DNA from: Deltaproteobacteria bacterium RIFCSPLOWO2_02_FULL_50_16
GTDB taxonomy: Bacteria > UBA10199 > 2-02-FULL-50-16
NCBI GenBank assembly: GCA_001798715.1
Contig: MGSF01000046.1
Span: forward strand, 1,515-38,632
Direction of reading: 5' to 3'
DNA: 37,118 bases
Shown here: piece by piece, positions 19,493 through 28,588 of the stretch
Layout: the number at the start of each line of letters is the position of its first letter
Numbering within the stretch: the stretch's first letter is position 1
Notes under the pieces: generated by a model
What the model was told of the DNA's origin: nothing
What the model saw: the letters and a program-made list of their open reading frames with translations, nothing else
Database searches by the model: none
Translations under genes and position numbers: made by a program

Positions 19493-20425
19493 TTAAGACC
19501 TCGGGTGAAACTGCTTATGAAGATTTTTAAGATGGGTGGGAAGGATATGGGTGTAAATTTGAGTCGTTGTAATATCGGCATGTCCCAGCATCTTTTGAAC
19601 CGAGCGTAAATCAGCCCCTCCCTGCAAAAGATGGGTGGCAAAGGAATGACGCAGCATATGAGGGGTCAGATTTTGACGGATTCCGGTGATCTGGGCGTAT
19701 TTTTTTATAAGACGCCAGAAATTCTGACGCGTCATAGGGCCGCCTTGTTGAGAAACAAACAAATAAGGGGCCCCGTGTTTCTTACAATGCTGTAAACGAT
19801 CCCCTGCGATATAATCCTGCACCCATTTTAAGGCCGCACGCCCGATGGGAATCAACCGCTCCTTCCTCCCCTTCCCCATCGTCAGCAAATAACCCCGCTC
19901 CTGATTCACATCATTCAGTTTTAACTGTACAAGCTCAGTAATGCGCAAACCCGTCGCATACATGAGTTCGAGCATGGCCTTATCACGGCGTCCGATGAGT
20001 GTTGAGACATCCGGTTGGGACAAAAGACGATTGATTTCATCAATGGTTAAATAATGAGGAAGGGGCCTCCCCGTCTTTGGGAGTTCAATATGAGAGGTGG
20101 GATCCTCTCCGATAAGCCTTTGTTGATGGGCATAACGAAAAAACAAACGTAATGTCGTCAATTTTCGCGCCTGTGTCTTACTCCTTACCTTTTGGCGCCG
20201 GGAAAGATCCAGGAGATGTTCTGAAATATGTGTCTGATGAATGGCGGTTATCTTGTTGATCCCCTTGTGTGAAAGGAACTGATAAAATTGCATCAAATCA
20301 GAGCTGTAGGCCTCAATCGTATTGGGAGACAACCCCCTCTCTAATCGAAGTTCCTGAAGAAATGAATCAATAAGGGCCTCCATGGCCTTAAAATACACCA
20401 TCACCTCGAAAGTGTCCACCACCAC
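19493..20425 (-). CDS. xerD: Site-specific tyrosine recombinase XerD (likely start near 20383, MEALIDSF)
   Basis: R...H-x-x-R...H/Y motifs: ATGLRITELVQL, HMLRHSFATHLLQGGADLRSVQKMLGHADITTTQIYTH. Confidence 0.9.
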   Translation of the reverse strand: MVVDTFEVMVYFKAMEALIDSFLQELRLERGLSPNTIEAYSSDLMQFYQFLSHKGINKITAIHQTHISEHLLDLSRRQKVRSKTQARKLTTLRLFFRYAHQQRLIGEDPTSHIELPKTGRPLPHYLTIDEINRLLSQPDVSTLIGRRDKAMLELMYATGLRITELVQLKLNDVNQERGYLLTMGKGRKERLIPIGRAALKWVQDYIAGDRLQHCKKHGAPYLFVSQQGGPMTRQNFWRLIKKYAQITGIRQNLTPHMLRHSFATHLLQGGADLRSVQKMLGHADITTTQIYTHILPTHLKNLHKQFHPRS

Positions 20426-20476
20426 TCCCTGAAGATCTTGATAGACCTTAAAAGATGGATTTGATAAACCGCACCC

Positions 20477-21079
20477 ATGATGCCGTTATCCAGTCTCGAG
20501 AAGGCCTATATCCCACAGATCGAGACCCATCCTGCCCCCCTTCCCCCTCTCAAAAATCACCCATTAATATTGGAAATAGGTCCTGGGCGTGGGGACTTCC
20601 TTTTTCAACTGGCCGAGGAAAATCCCCGTCATTTTATCCTGGCCATCGAGTACAAAAACAGGCGCTATGAAAAGCTTGTGCAGCGTATCGAAAAGAGAAG
20701 GCTTGCCAACGTGCTTCTTGTGAAAGGCGAGGCTCGCTTTGTTTTGAAAAGTTATCTGAAGGACATCCTGTTTGAAAAGGTTTTCATCCTTTTTTCCGAT
20801 CCATGGCCCAAAAAAAGACATGCCAAACACCGGTTGATTGAGGCCGAATTTTTGTCCTTGCTCTCTCGCCTCATGTGTCCAGGGGGAGAACTAATCGTCA
20901 CAACGGACGATGAATCCTATGCCCAATGGATGCAGAGAGAGTTTGAAAAAGTCCCTTGCCTCCTCCCCACCGATAAAAAGGACCAGTATCCCACCATCTT
21001 TGAGACCTTTTACGCCCAAAAGTGGAAAGGAGAGGGACGATCACTCAATGCCTTCTGTTTTGTCAACGGTCCTTATTAA
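20477..21079 (+). CDS. trmB: tRNA (guanine-N7-)-methyltransferase
   Basis: LEIGPGRGDFLFQLAEENP, FSDPWPKKRHAKHRLI. Confidence 0.95.
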   Translation: MMPLSSLEKAYIPQIETHPAPLPPLKNHPLILEIGPGRGDFLFQLAEENPRHFILAIEYKNRRYEKLVQRIEKRRLANVLLVKGEARFVLKSYLKDILFEKVFILFSDPWPKKRHAKHRLIEAEFLSLLSRLMCPGGELIVTTDDESYAQWMQREFEKVPCLLPTDKKDQYPTIFETFYAQKWKGEGRSLNAFCFVNGPY

Positions 21080-21109
21080 GGATTAAGAAAGAAAATAGTG
21101 GAAAATAGT

Positions 21110-21703
21110 TCAGGAGGGATGAATAAGGTTCATGAACTCTTCGCGGGTCTCATGACGATTGCGAAAGGCCCCCAGCATCGAACTCGTGACAACAGTGGAG
21201 CCTGATTTTTGAACGCCCCGCATCTGCATGCACAGATGCTCGGCCTGAATGACAACGGCCACCCCCAGCGGATCCAGGACCTTCATCAAGGTGTCGGCAA
21301 TCTGATTGGTCAGACGCTCCTGGACCTGGAGACGCCTTGAAAACATCTCGACCAGGCGCACAATCTTACTGATCCCCAATATTTTTGTGTTCGGGATATA
21401 GGCCACATGACATTTTCCGAAAAAGGGCAGGAGATGATGTTCGCACAAACTATAAAGGGAAATGTCCTTCATGGTGACCATCTCTTGGTGATCTTCGGTA
21501 AATAGAGCTCCATTGATGATCTCTTCCAGATTCTCCCGATATCCCTTGGTGAGAAAATGATAGGCATCGGCCACTCGTTCAGGCGTCTTTAAGAGGCCTT
21601 CACGTCCAGGATCCTCTCCAATTTCACGAAGAATCCCCCTGACATGCTCTTCCATGGGGATTTTTTGCTGATGGGCATCGATTTGATAGACCTTTTTGGA
21701 CAT
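21110..21703 (-). CDS. folE: GTP cyclohydrolase I
   Basis: [63 protein letters not shown]. Confidence 0.97.
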   Translation of the reverse strand: MSKKVYQIDAHQQKIPMEEHVRGILREIGEDPGREGLLKTPERVADAYHFLTKGYRENLEEIINGALFTEDHQEMVTMKDISLYSLCEHHLLPFFGKCHVAYIPNTKILGISKIVRLVEMFSRRLQVQERLTNQIADTLMKVLDPLGVAVVIQAEHLCMQMRGVQKSGSTVVTSSMLGAFRNRHETREEFMNLIHPS

Positions 21704-21758
21704 GTCTTTCTCCGGAGGAGAAACCCATGATGGTTTCTTCCTCCCATCACCTCTCCGG
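21704..21758 (-). promoter_or_regulatory. Candidate structured 5' leader of folE with alternative hairpins
   Basis: tttctcc-gga-ggagaaa (plus 21707-21723) contains the folE SD; the same bases can instead pair in ggagg.agaaacc...ggtttct.cctcc (21714-21744) or ccggag/ctccgg (21712-21717/21753-21758). Confidence 0.5.
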
Positions 21759-21768
21759 GGTTACAGGG

Positions 21769-21864
21769 TCCCAGCGCTCGCATCGCACCTCTGGTGTTCC
21801 AGGCGCACCCGAGCTCTGCAAGGGTGCTGTCGCTGGGATACATTGTCCCGACGTTGTCGGGACA
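21769..21864. repeat. Intergenic palindromic repeat copy (same core module as the in-frame inserts) plus adjacent hairpin
   Basis: tcccagcg/cgctggga outer stem (21769-21776/21831-21838) around catcgcacctctggtgttccagg...gagctctg; then tgtcccgac-gtt-gtcgggaca (21844-21864). Confidence 0.75.
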
Positions 21865-21899
21865 TAGATCACATAGACTAGAAGATAACAAAAAGGTTG

Positions 21900-23840
21900 T
21901 CAATGAGTCAGGCGTCGGTGGACGTGATCGGCCGAGCGAGCCGCAAAGGCCATGATCGTCACCATAGGATTGACCCCTAAAGAAGAGGGGAAGACAGAAC
22001 CATCGGCGATAAAGATATTTTTTAATCCATGAATCTCTCCAAAAGGACCCACGACGGATTGATTGGGCTTTGATCCCATACGACAGGTCCCCAAGGGGTG
22101 AAAAGCGCCCAAATCGAGATCGGTCCTCTTCATCTTCAACTGATCCATGATCACCAAGTCTCCCATTCCGTTGACACGAGGCAAGGGGTGAATCCCCGTA
22201 TAGATCTCACGCGCCCCTGCCGCAAAAAAGATCTGGCAGAGGAGCCGAATCCCTTTTTTGAATTTTTCAAGGTCCTGACGATGAAGATTGTACAAAACCA
22301 AGGGATCCCCTGTCGGAAGGCGAACAACACGCCCCTGCCCCGAATCAGAAACCAAAAATCCAAAAGAGGCGCATTGCCTGTAATTTTCCATGAGAGAGCG
22401 ATGCTGCTGTCTGGATACCGAAACGGCCGCGGCACTATACGCAGGGGGGGTAAAGGCCCCTTCAAAATTGATTCCCGCCTCGCGCCACTCATCCATACAA
22501 TAACCCTGAGGGATCCCCTTCCAACCCTCAATATCCTCATCAAAACGGGCAATCACCTTGGCCGCCGGATGGATGGTCAGATGACGCCCGACATGGGAGT
22601 TGTGGAGAAGCAATTGGTTCTTCTTGATGAGGAGAGGGGTCTGCAGGCTCCCTCCAGCCAGGATCAGGATCTCGGCCTTGATATGAATCTGATGGCATTT
22701 TTGGCCCGTCTTGGGATCTACAAAGGTCCCTATGACCTCGGCCCCATAGTCATATTTTGGAATAATGGTCTCGGCGCGACAATTGGCATAAAGCTGGGCC
22801 CCATGGCGGAGGGCTTCAGGGATATAGTTGAGATTGGTGCTTTTCTTGGCCTCCGTTGGACATCCAAAACAACACCTCCCCGCCCCTTGGCAACCGGGGG
22901 CATTCCTTCGCAGGGGATGTCCCTGAAGCCCCAAAACCTCGATCCCCTTTTTTACCTTGAGGCCAATATTTCCTAAAACATCCTCTTTGGCCTCTTCGAT
23001 GTGTAAGGTCTTCTCGACATCTTCGAAATAAGGAGCCAATTCTTTATATGAAATGTCAAGGCCCCATTGCTCATTCCATTTTTCCAACACATTTTCTGGG
23101 AGACGAAAACAGGTGCCGGAATTAATCAGGGTCGTCCCCCCGACCGCCCTGCCCGTTGGGGTAATGATCAGGGGAAATCCGATGGTCGTCTCAAAACCCC
23201 CATCCCTATAGGCCTTACGAACAATGTCATAGGGTTCCTCATTAAAGTTATTGACGTCAAAAAAATCACCCTCTTCCAAAATAACGACCTCATGCCCATG
23301 AGCCGCCAAATGTTTGGCCGCCACCGCCCCTCCAGCACCCGAACCAATGACACAGACCTCTGTCTTGAGAAAAATGTCCTTTTTGGGAAAAATAACGAGG
23401 TTGTTACTCTCCGCCCTTTCTCTTTTGACCGTCACAGGAGGCAGGGAATAACCGAGACATTGATAAACCTCCGGCTGGGAATAATAATTCACATAACACA
23501 TCGATATCAGGAGGCGGAGCATCATCCTCAGGGGATAGAAATGAATCCGTTCCCAAAAATCAAGATAGCCGACCTGCCTTGCGGGTGACAACCATGTGAA
23601 GGGTTTGGCCCCATAGAGGAGTCCCCCCCACTGAAAGATCCTGAAACCCAGTTTGAAATGGATACGAATCAGTCGGGGAAGGGCCTTAAATTGGACTTCT
23701 AGGGATTCAACGACCTTGATCTCGTCTACATCAACGGGAATCTTGTTGGAACGGGGAAGGAGGACCCTCAAAAAGGATTTTAAGATCCTGATTTCTGTAG
23801 GTGATAGATTTTTCACATGTACATGTACGTGTACGTGCAT
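21900..23840 (-). CDS. GMC-family FAD-dependent oxidoreductase
   Basis: VCVIGSGAGGAVAAKHLAAHGHEVVILEEGD (Rossmann), GGTTLINSGTCFR, AGGSLQTPLL, HPLGTCRMG, DGSVFPSSLGVNPMVTIMAFA. Confidence 0.9.
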   Translation of the reverse strand: MHVHVHVHVKNLSPTEIRILKSFLRVLLPRSNKIPVDVDEIKVVESLEVQFKALPRLIRIHFKLGFRIFQWGGLLYGAKPFTWLSPARQVGYLDFWERIHFYPLRMMLRLLISMCYVNYYSQPEVYQCLGYSLPPVTVKRERAESNNLVIFPKKDIFLKTEVCVIGSGAGGAVAAKHLAAHGHEVVILEEGDFFDVNNFNEEPYDIVRKAYRDGGFETTIGFPLIITPTGRAVGGTTLINSGTCFRLPENVLEKWNEQWGLDISYKELAPYFEDVEKTLHIEEAKEDVLGNIGLKVKKGIEVLGLQGHPLRRNAPGCQGAGRCCFGCPTEAKKSTNLNYIPEALRHGAQLYANCRAETIIPKYDYGAEVIGTFVDPKTGQKCHQIHIKAEILILAGGSLQTPLLIKKNQLLLHNSHVGRHLTIHPAAKVIARFDEDIEGWKGIPQGYCMDEWREAGINFEGAFTPPAYSAAAVSVSRQQHRSLMENYRQCASFGFLVSDSGQGRVVRLPTGDPLVLYNLHRQDLEKFKKGIRLLCQIFFAAGAREIYTGIHPLPRVNGMGDLVIMDQLKMKRTDLDLGAFHPLGTCRMGSKPNQSVVGPFGEIHGLKNIFIADGSVFPSSLGVNPMVTIMAFAARSADHVHRRLTH

Positions 23841-23859
23841 ACACGTCCCTTTAGGGACA
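23814..23859. repeat. Short dispersed repeat with 33-bp alternating purine-pyrimidine tract, overlapping the start of the GMC oxidoreductase
   Basis: cacatgtacatgtacgtgtacgtgcatacacgt + gtccctttagggac; encodes MHVHVHVHV on the minus strand. Confidence 0.7.
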
Positions 23860-24037
23860 GGTAGTATAGTGAGACCCTTTCAGTTTGATTCACGAACACA
23901 TACCGCCCTTTCTTTTCTCCCCATCCTTTTCCATAATATAGAAATCACAACCAAAATCAACGAGTTAATCCATAAATTTTCATAAATCTTATTTTGGCAT
24001 TCCCCCTGCATTGTAAGCCCTTATCAAGGAGCCCTCT

Positions 24038-24229
24038 ATGGAGACACGGGAAACTCAATACTCCTATTACATCTCACCGCCACTAACACCCTCATCCGCG
24101 AAAACTCAAGCCCCTATAGAATCAATGCAAAATCAAGCGCAACAAAGCTTGGAGGACTCGGATTTTGAGACCGCAGAAATGATCGTTAACCAGCTTTTAA
24201 AAATCATCAAAATTCAAGAAAAGGTTTAA
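24038..24229 (+). CDS. Small hypothetical protein (63 aa)
   Basis: ATG preceded by aaggag; directly upstream of and co-oriented with the 483-aa ORF. Confidence 0.65.
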   Translation: METRETQYSYYISPPLTPSSAKTQAPIESMQNQAQQSLEDSDFETAEMIVNQLLKIIKIQEKV

Positions 24230-24257
24230 GGTTTATAAGGTTTAAAAAGGAGGTTTT

Positions 24258-25709
24258 ATGGGTCAATCAACAGTGGGAGGACTGGTCCTACAAAATGTCA
24301 ACAAAGATATCCGCCTCACGAGTCTAGAAAACCAAAACAAGGCCCAAAAGGCCCAAATCAAAAGCCTCAACACCCAACTCCAATATGAAAAACAAAAAAA
24401 CTACCTGCAGCGATTTACCCAACATCCCCTCCATCAACATCACAATCCCCATTATTTTATTCCTGTGGTGAAGGGACGCCCTGTCAACCTCCCCTTTGGA
24501 ACGGTTTCTGTCCTTCCTCGCCCTACGCCAGTAAAGATGCAACCGATTCCCTATCCAAAAATGGCCTCCAATACCTTGGCCTCATTGACACGGTTCAAGG
24601 CCGATCCGGGAGCCACCTACAATCTCCTCAATGACCGTGGTCTTGTCATCAATGGTAAGACCCAGGCCGGTCCCACGATGCAAGGAAAAGCCGATCTCAA
24701 TGAAATCGGGATGGTGATCCAGGGGATGGGGGGATATTCACGCATTCATGTCTCAAATCGTGAACTCTATAACGGCACAGGAAAACCCTATCACGCCACC
24801 CTCAATGGCAAGCCCCTCCTCCCGGGGCAATCAGCGCGTCTGGCGGATGGGGGGCTTATTCATATCGCCGCCAGCGGCCAATCCGTCTATGTCAAAAACG
24901 CCGAGGGTTATCAGACCAATATTCAAATCCACAAAAAAAACCAGTTGCAGGCGCAAAATTACCTACAAATCAATGCCCGTTCACCTCATCAAGGGGTTAT
25001 CAAGGACGGGCAAAGGCCCGGAGGGCTCTTGGGCGAAAAGATCTTGGGAAACGACCCCCTCAGCAATCCCGACAAAATTCAAAAGATGAAGGTTGCGCAC
25101 GGTATTCATGGGATGCCGCCGGCTACGGCCGTTTATGATCCCCTTCCTCAAGAGGTCCAGGTAATGGACCTGGCCTATTGTCATCACTTTTCTCCCACGA
25201 TCAAGCCCTCAACAACGACTCAAGAGATGACACCGGAAGTGATCCAAGACCTCTGGAACCAGACCAATAATTTTATCATGGATCAAAATACCAAAAGCGA
25301 CGCCATCCTCGCCCAAAATAAGGACCTCCAGGAGGCACGAAAGCAACAACTCCTTTTAAAGGCCGCCCTGATGGGGGGCAATATCGAGCTTGCCGTACTA
25401 CTTTTTTCGATGTTGGAGACCAAACAGGCGAACAAGGTGAGCACCATGCTCCTCATGCGGATCCAATCCCTCACCCAGCAAAGACAAAACTTGAGCACCC
25501 AAATGAATGAAATCAAAGAAGATGCCAAGGGGGCCTCACAACTCCAGTCCCTGGTGACTCAATCCAACAATGTCGGGACAGAGATCGCGATGCTTCAGAC
25601 ATTTTTACAGGATGTAACATCTTCCAAGAGAAATGACCAGCAATTTGCCAGCAACTTCATCAAGCAGTCCCATGAAACATCCCAGGCCATCATTAGGAAT
25701 ATTGGATAA
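24258..25709 (+). CDS. Hypothetical protein: N-terminal coiled coil, possible VWD-like beta domain, C-terminal helical/coiled coil
   Basis: SD aaaggagg before ATG; ADPGATYNLLNDRGLVINGK...GLLGEKILGND resembles VWF-D/ITIH-C style segments; remainder is Q/N-rich helical. Confidence 0.8.
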   Translation: MGQSTVGGLVLQNVNKDIRLTSLENQNKAQKAQIKSLNTQLQYEKQKNYLQRFTQHPLHQHHNPHYFIPVVKGRPVNLPFGTVSVLPRPTPVKMQPIPYPKMASNTLASLTRFKADPGATYNLLNDRGLVINGKTQAGPTMQGKADLNEIGMVIQGMGGYSRIHVSNRELYNGTGKPYHATLNGKPLLPGQSARLADGGLIHIAASGQSVYVKNAEGYQTNIQIHKKNQLQAQNYLQINARSPHQGVIKDGQRPGGLLGEKILGNDPLSNPDKIQKMKVAHGIHGMPPATAVYDPLPQEVQVMDLAYCHHFSPTIKPSTTTQEMTPEVIQDLWNQTNNFIMDQNTKSDAILAQNKDLQEARKQQLLLKAALMGGNIELAVLLFSMLETKQANKVSTMLLMRIQSLTQQRQNLSTQMNEIKEDAKGASQLQSLVTQSNNVGTEIAMLQTFLQDVTSSKRNDQQFASNFIKQSHETSQAIIRNIG

Positions 25710-25718
25710 GAAAATATC

Positions 25719-26837
25719 CTAGTGAAAAAGGCGATCTCCACCGGCCTGTAAAGGGGAGAGGGAATAATCTTGAGGTCCCCGGAGATCATGGATCATGGAG
25801 GCCAGGGCCCATGCCGACTCCTCCGTCTCCACCAAGGCTAGATGATTGTCATGGAGCCAACGGACCATGGGACCCTCCAACCAGGCTGAACGCAGGGGGA
25901 CAATGCCATCAAAACCCTCCCCCGGATCCACAGTATGTTGGTCATAGCGAGCGTTTGTGTCCACCATGACGGACCAGGCACGCATTCCCCCTTGCACTAT
26001 CGTATTGGTGGCCCATGAAGCGGGATGTCGGTCGATGGGCCATGGGGCCCTATCACTCACAATAATCCCGTCAATGACCTCTTGCGGCTGCATCCCGACA
26101 CGCCTATAAAATCCCTGGACATAATCATAGGTCAAGGCCGTAAAGACATCGGGATCAAGGTGTCTCAATACCTGCCTGTCGGTCACCCTTCCAAGCCGTG
26201 TGGGCACAATGCCATTCAATGGGGCGGCAATCGCAATAAAAAGAGGGGCCCTTTCACGCACCCGCTCACTGAAGGCCTCTATTTGTTCCAAAGACAAATC
26301 CTGCAGGCCAAGACCCTCACGAATCGCCGTGCGGGTTTGTGCATTTCCCTTCGCCAGCATGGCCAGGGTCATCACCGTAAACCCTCCCGCCGAGTGACCG
26401 ACAAAGACGGGACGTTCGGGAAGATCCCATTGACCCTCAACATAATGGCGAAGACTGTCAGCCGTGATGACGGGCCATTGGCGGAGGCGATCTTTTTCCA
26501 CCTCTTCTGAAAAAAGACGCGGTCGAAAACGCAAACCCGCACTCTCAAGGGTCTCAGTATATCTCCTGGCAAATGGAAAACGGACCATGCCATGCCAGGC
26601 CTCAATAGACGATCCATCACCCACATAAACAGTTTCCGTGGGTTTGCTGGGGGGAACTGCGGGTTGGCGTTGAGCCGCATAACGATCATAACCTTCAAGG
26701 GCGAGTCCTGTTGTACCATTCACCACTCGACGGACGGTCCTAACAGTCCTCCCACGACCCGTCATCAGATGGGGAGATCGGGCGAGCCCCTCCGCCCGCC
26801 CCTCACCATAACAATGTCCGGATTTCCCTCTTACCAT
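25719..26837 (-). CDS. Alpha/beta hydrolase (lipase-like)
   Basis: FVGHSAGGFTVM (GxSxG), AIAAPLNGIVPTR, FDGIVPLRSAWLEG (Asp) and DNHLALVE (His) in triacylglycerol-lipase order. Confidence 0.75.
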   Translation of the reverse strand: MVRGKSGHCYGEGRAEGLARSPHLMTGRGRTVRTVRRVVNGTTGLALEGYDRYAAQRQPAVPPSKPTETVYVGDGSSIEAWHGMVRFPFARRYTETLESAGLRFRPRLFSEEVEKDRLRQWPVITADSLRHYVEGQWDLPERPVFVGHSAGGFTVMTLAMLAKGNAQTRTAIREGLGLQDLSLEQIEAFSERVRERAPLFIAIAAPLNGIVPTRLGRVTDRQVLRHLDPDVFTALTYDYVQGFYRRVGMQPQEVIDGIIVSDRAPWPIDRHPASWATNTIVQGGMRAWSVMVDTNARYDQHTVDPGEGFDGIVPLRSAWLEGPMVRWLHDNHLALVETEESAWALASMIHDLRGPQDYSLSPLQAGGDRLFH

Positions 26838-26932
26838 AATATGGTATCTCTATCGACGGCGAGTTGGAAATGTTGTGTGATATTAAAAGGATACGAAAGA
26901 AGTCTCTGAAATCTAAAAAGAAAAAGTGCTCC

Positions 26933-28540
26933 TTACTCCAGGAACTGGGGGAGCCCCCTTAAAACTTGATTGAGGTGATTAAGCATCTCATCAGAACCCA
27001 GTTGTTTCCCGATAAGGCTGTACTGATCAATAACGACCCCCTCCGGGGAGAGAAAAAGAATAGTGGGCCAACCGACAACATTAAATCGCTTGACCATGGA
27101 TTGGCAGACAGCAGTCTCTTCCGTACAATCCACCTTAAGGGCCACAAAATCCTTTAATTTCTCCTGAATCCCGGGATGGGAATACACCGTTTTTTCCATC
27201 TCCAAACAGGGAAGGCACCAGGTCGCAAAAAAATCGATCATGAGGGGTTTGTTTTCACTGCGAGCCGTGGCGAAGGCCTCTTCCGGATTTCTGATCCAAA
27301 AAGATGCCTCCTGAACAAAAATGGAATTTTTAGAAGGTACGAAATGTTGATAGGCAATAGAACCATAATAAAGGGCCGGGAGGAGCAGAAGAACGCCCAG
27401 TCCCCTCTCCAAAAACAGTGTCCAGCGTTTGGCCTTCAAACGCGTTGAAAGGGAATCATAAAAAATATTCATGACAAAAAAGATGACTCCCATACCCATT
27501 CCAAAGACAAAGAGGAGTAAAAAACCATAAAGGGGATTGCCCGATTGAGCAACGTAAAGCAAAAGGGCCGCGATGATGGGTCCCACACAGGGAGCCGCCA
27601 AAAAACCGAGACTAAAACCGGATATCACTGCCCCCAATATCCCCTTCCCTCCCAGGCCGGACAACCATTGGCGGACACGAAAAGGCATCTGGATCTGATA
27701 GAATCCGAAGAGAGAGAGGGCTAATGTCCCATACAAGACGACAATGGCCATAATAAAGTAGATATTTTGGAAAATAAATCCCAAAGACCAACCAAAGGTC
27801 GCGGCAAGATACCCCAGAAGGGCATAGGTAAAGGCCATGGAAAGGACAAGGACAAAGACCAAAAAATGATGCCTCAAACGAGTCCCCCCTCCTTGAGCCC
27901 CAATAAAGGCCAAGGTCAAGGGAATCAACGGGAGGACACAGGGGGTAAAAGATGTGGCAATACCCCCCAAAAAAACAAGCAATAGGGCCGTAAGAAACCC
28001 CAAGTCAGTAAAATTGAGGAGGGACTTCACCCCCCATTGCCGGACGGGCGCAGAGGGGGTCGGAGAGGCCTCCACACCCTGAAAATGAAGGGGAATCTCG
28101 ATCTCTTGCTTTTGTGCAGGATAACACAGGTCTTCCGAACACCCCTGATAGGTGAGAAAAAGTTTTAGATTCTCGTGAGACTTAACCTCCTTTGGAATCC
28201 GGAGGGTGATTTGAAGGGTGGCTGTGTTGAGATAGACATCCAAGACCTTCTTAAAAAACTTGTCCGTTATCTTTGTGGAGGGGGAAAATATCTCATTTTC
28301 AATGGAAAATGTGAGGGGTTGAAGCACCTGGATCTCGATTTTATCCCGGTAGAGGAAATATTTATCCGGTATATAAAATTGGAATGTGATAGGAAGTGAC
28401 TCACCCGGTCTGAGATCCTGAGTCGACAGATTGTATTCATAGTGGAAGGGATCCTTCTCCCCCATTCCCATCATGGGGAGGGTCAGAAAAAACAAACTCA
28501 AGAAATAAAGCCATTTTTTTGCTGAAGAAATGGGCTGCAT
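26933..28540 (-). CDS. dsbD: Thiol:disulfide interchange protein DsbD
   Basis: FTPCVLPLIPLTLAFIGAQ, AAPCVGPIIAALLLYVA, C-terminal thioredoxin FFATWCLPCLEMEKTVY. Confidence 0.95.
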   Translation of the reverse strand: MQPISSAKKWLYFLSLFFLTLPMMGMGEKDPFHYEYNLSTQDLRPGESLPITFQFYIPDKYFLYRDKIEIQVLQPLTFSIENEIFSPSTKITDKFFKKVLDVYLNTATLQITLRIPKEVKSHENLKLFLTYQGCSEDLCYPAQKQEIEIPLHFQGVEASPTPSAPVRQWGVKSLLNFTDLGFLTALLLVFLGGIATSFTPCVLPLIPLTLAFIGAQGGGTRLRHHFLVFVLVLSMAFTYALLGYLAATFGWSLGFIFQNIYFIMAIVVLYGTLALSLFGFYQIQMPFRVRQWLSGLGGKGILGAVISGFSLGFLAAPCVGPIIAALLLYVAQSGNPLYGFLLLFVFGMGMGVIFFVMNIFYDSLSTRLKAKRWTLFLERGLGVLLLLPALYYGSIAYQHFVPSKNSIFVQEASFWIRNPEEAFATARSENKPLMIDFFATWCLPCLEMEKTVYSHPGIQEKLKDFVALKVDCTEETAVCQSMVKRFNVVGWPTILFLSPEGVVIDQYSLIGKQLGSDEMLNHLNQVLRGLPQFLE

Positions 28541-28588
28541 CTATGGTAGTATAATATGAAAGATATGATTTGTAAGTAAAGAAGATTA

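Noticed and set aside
19493-20425. Tyrosine recombinase as evidence of an integrated mobile element
   Set aside because: Sequence and context (housekeeping cluster with M50 protease, trpS, scpAB) fit chromosomal XerD; no att sites or cargo seen.
22098-22976. 292-aa ORF antisense to the GMC oxidoreductase
   Set aside because: Shadow ORF; the minus-strand protein has full GMC motifs and the antisense product has none.
27767-27985. Lys/Gly-rich 72-aa ORF antisense to dsbD
   Set aside because: Composition results from reading the complement of hydrophobic membrane-helix codons; no independent evidence.
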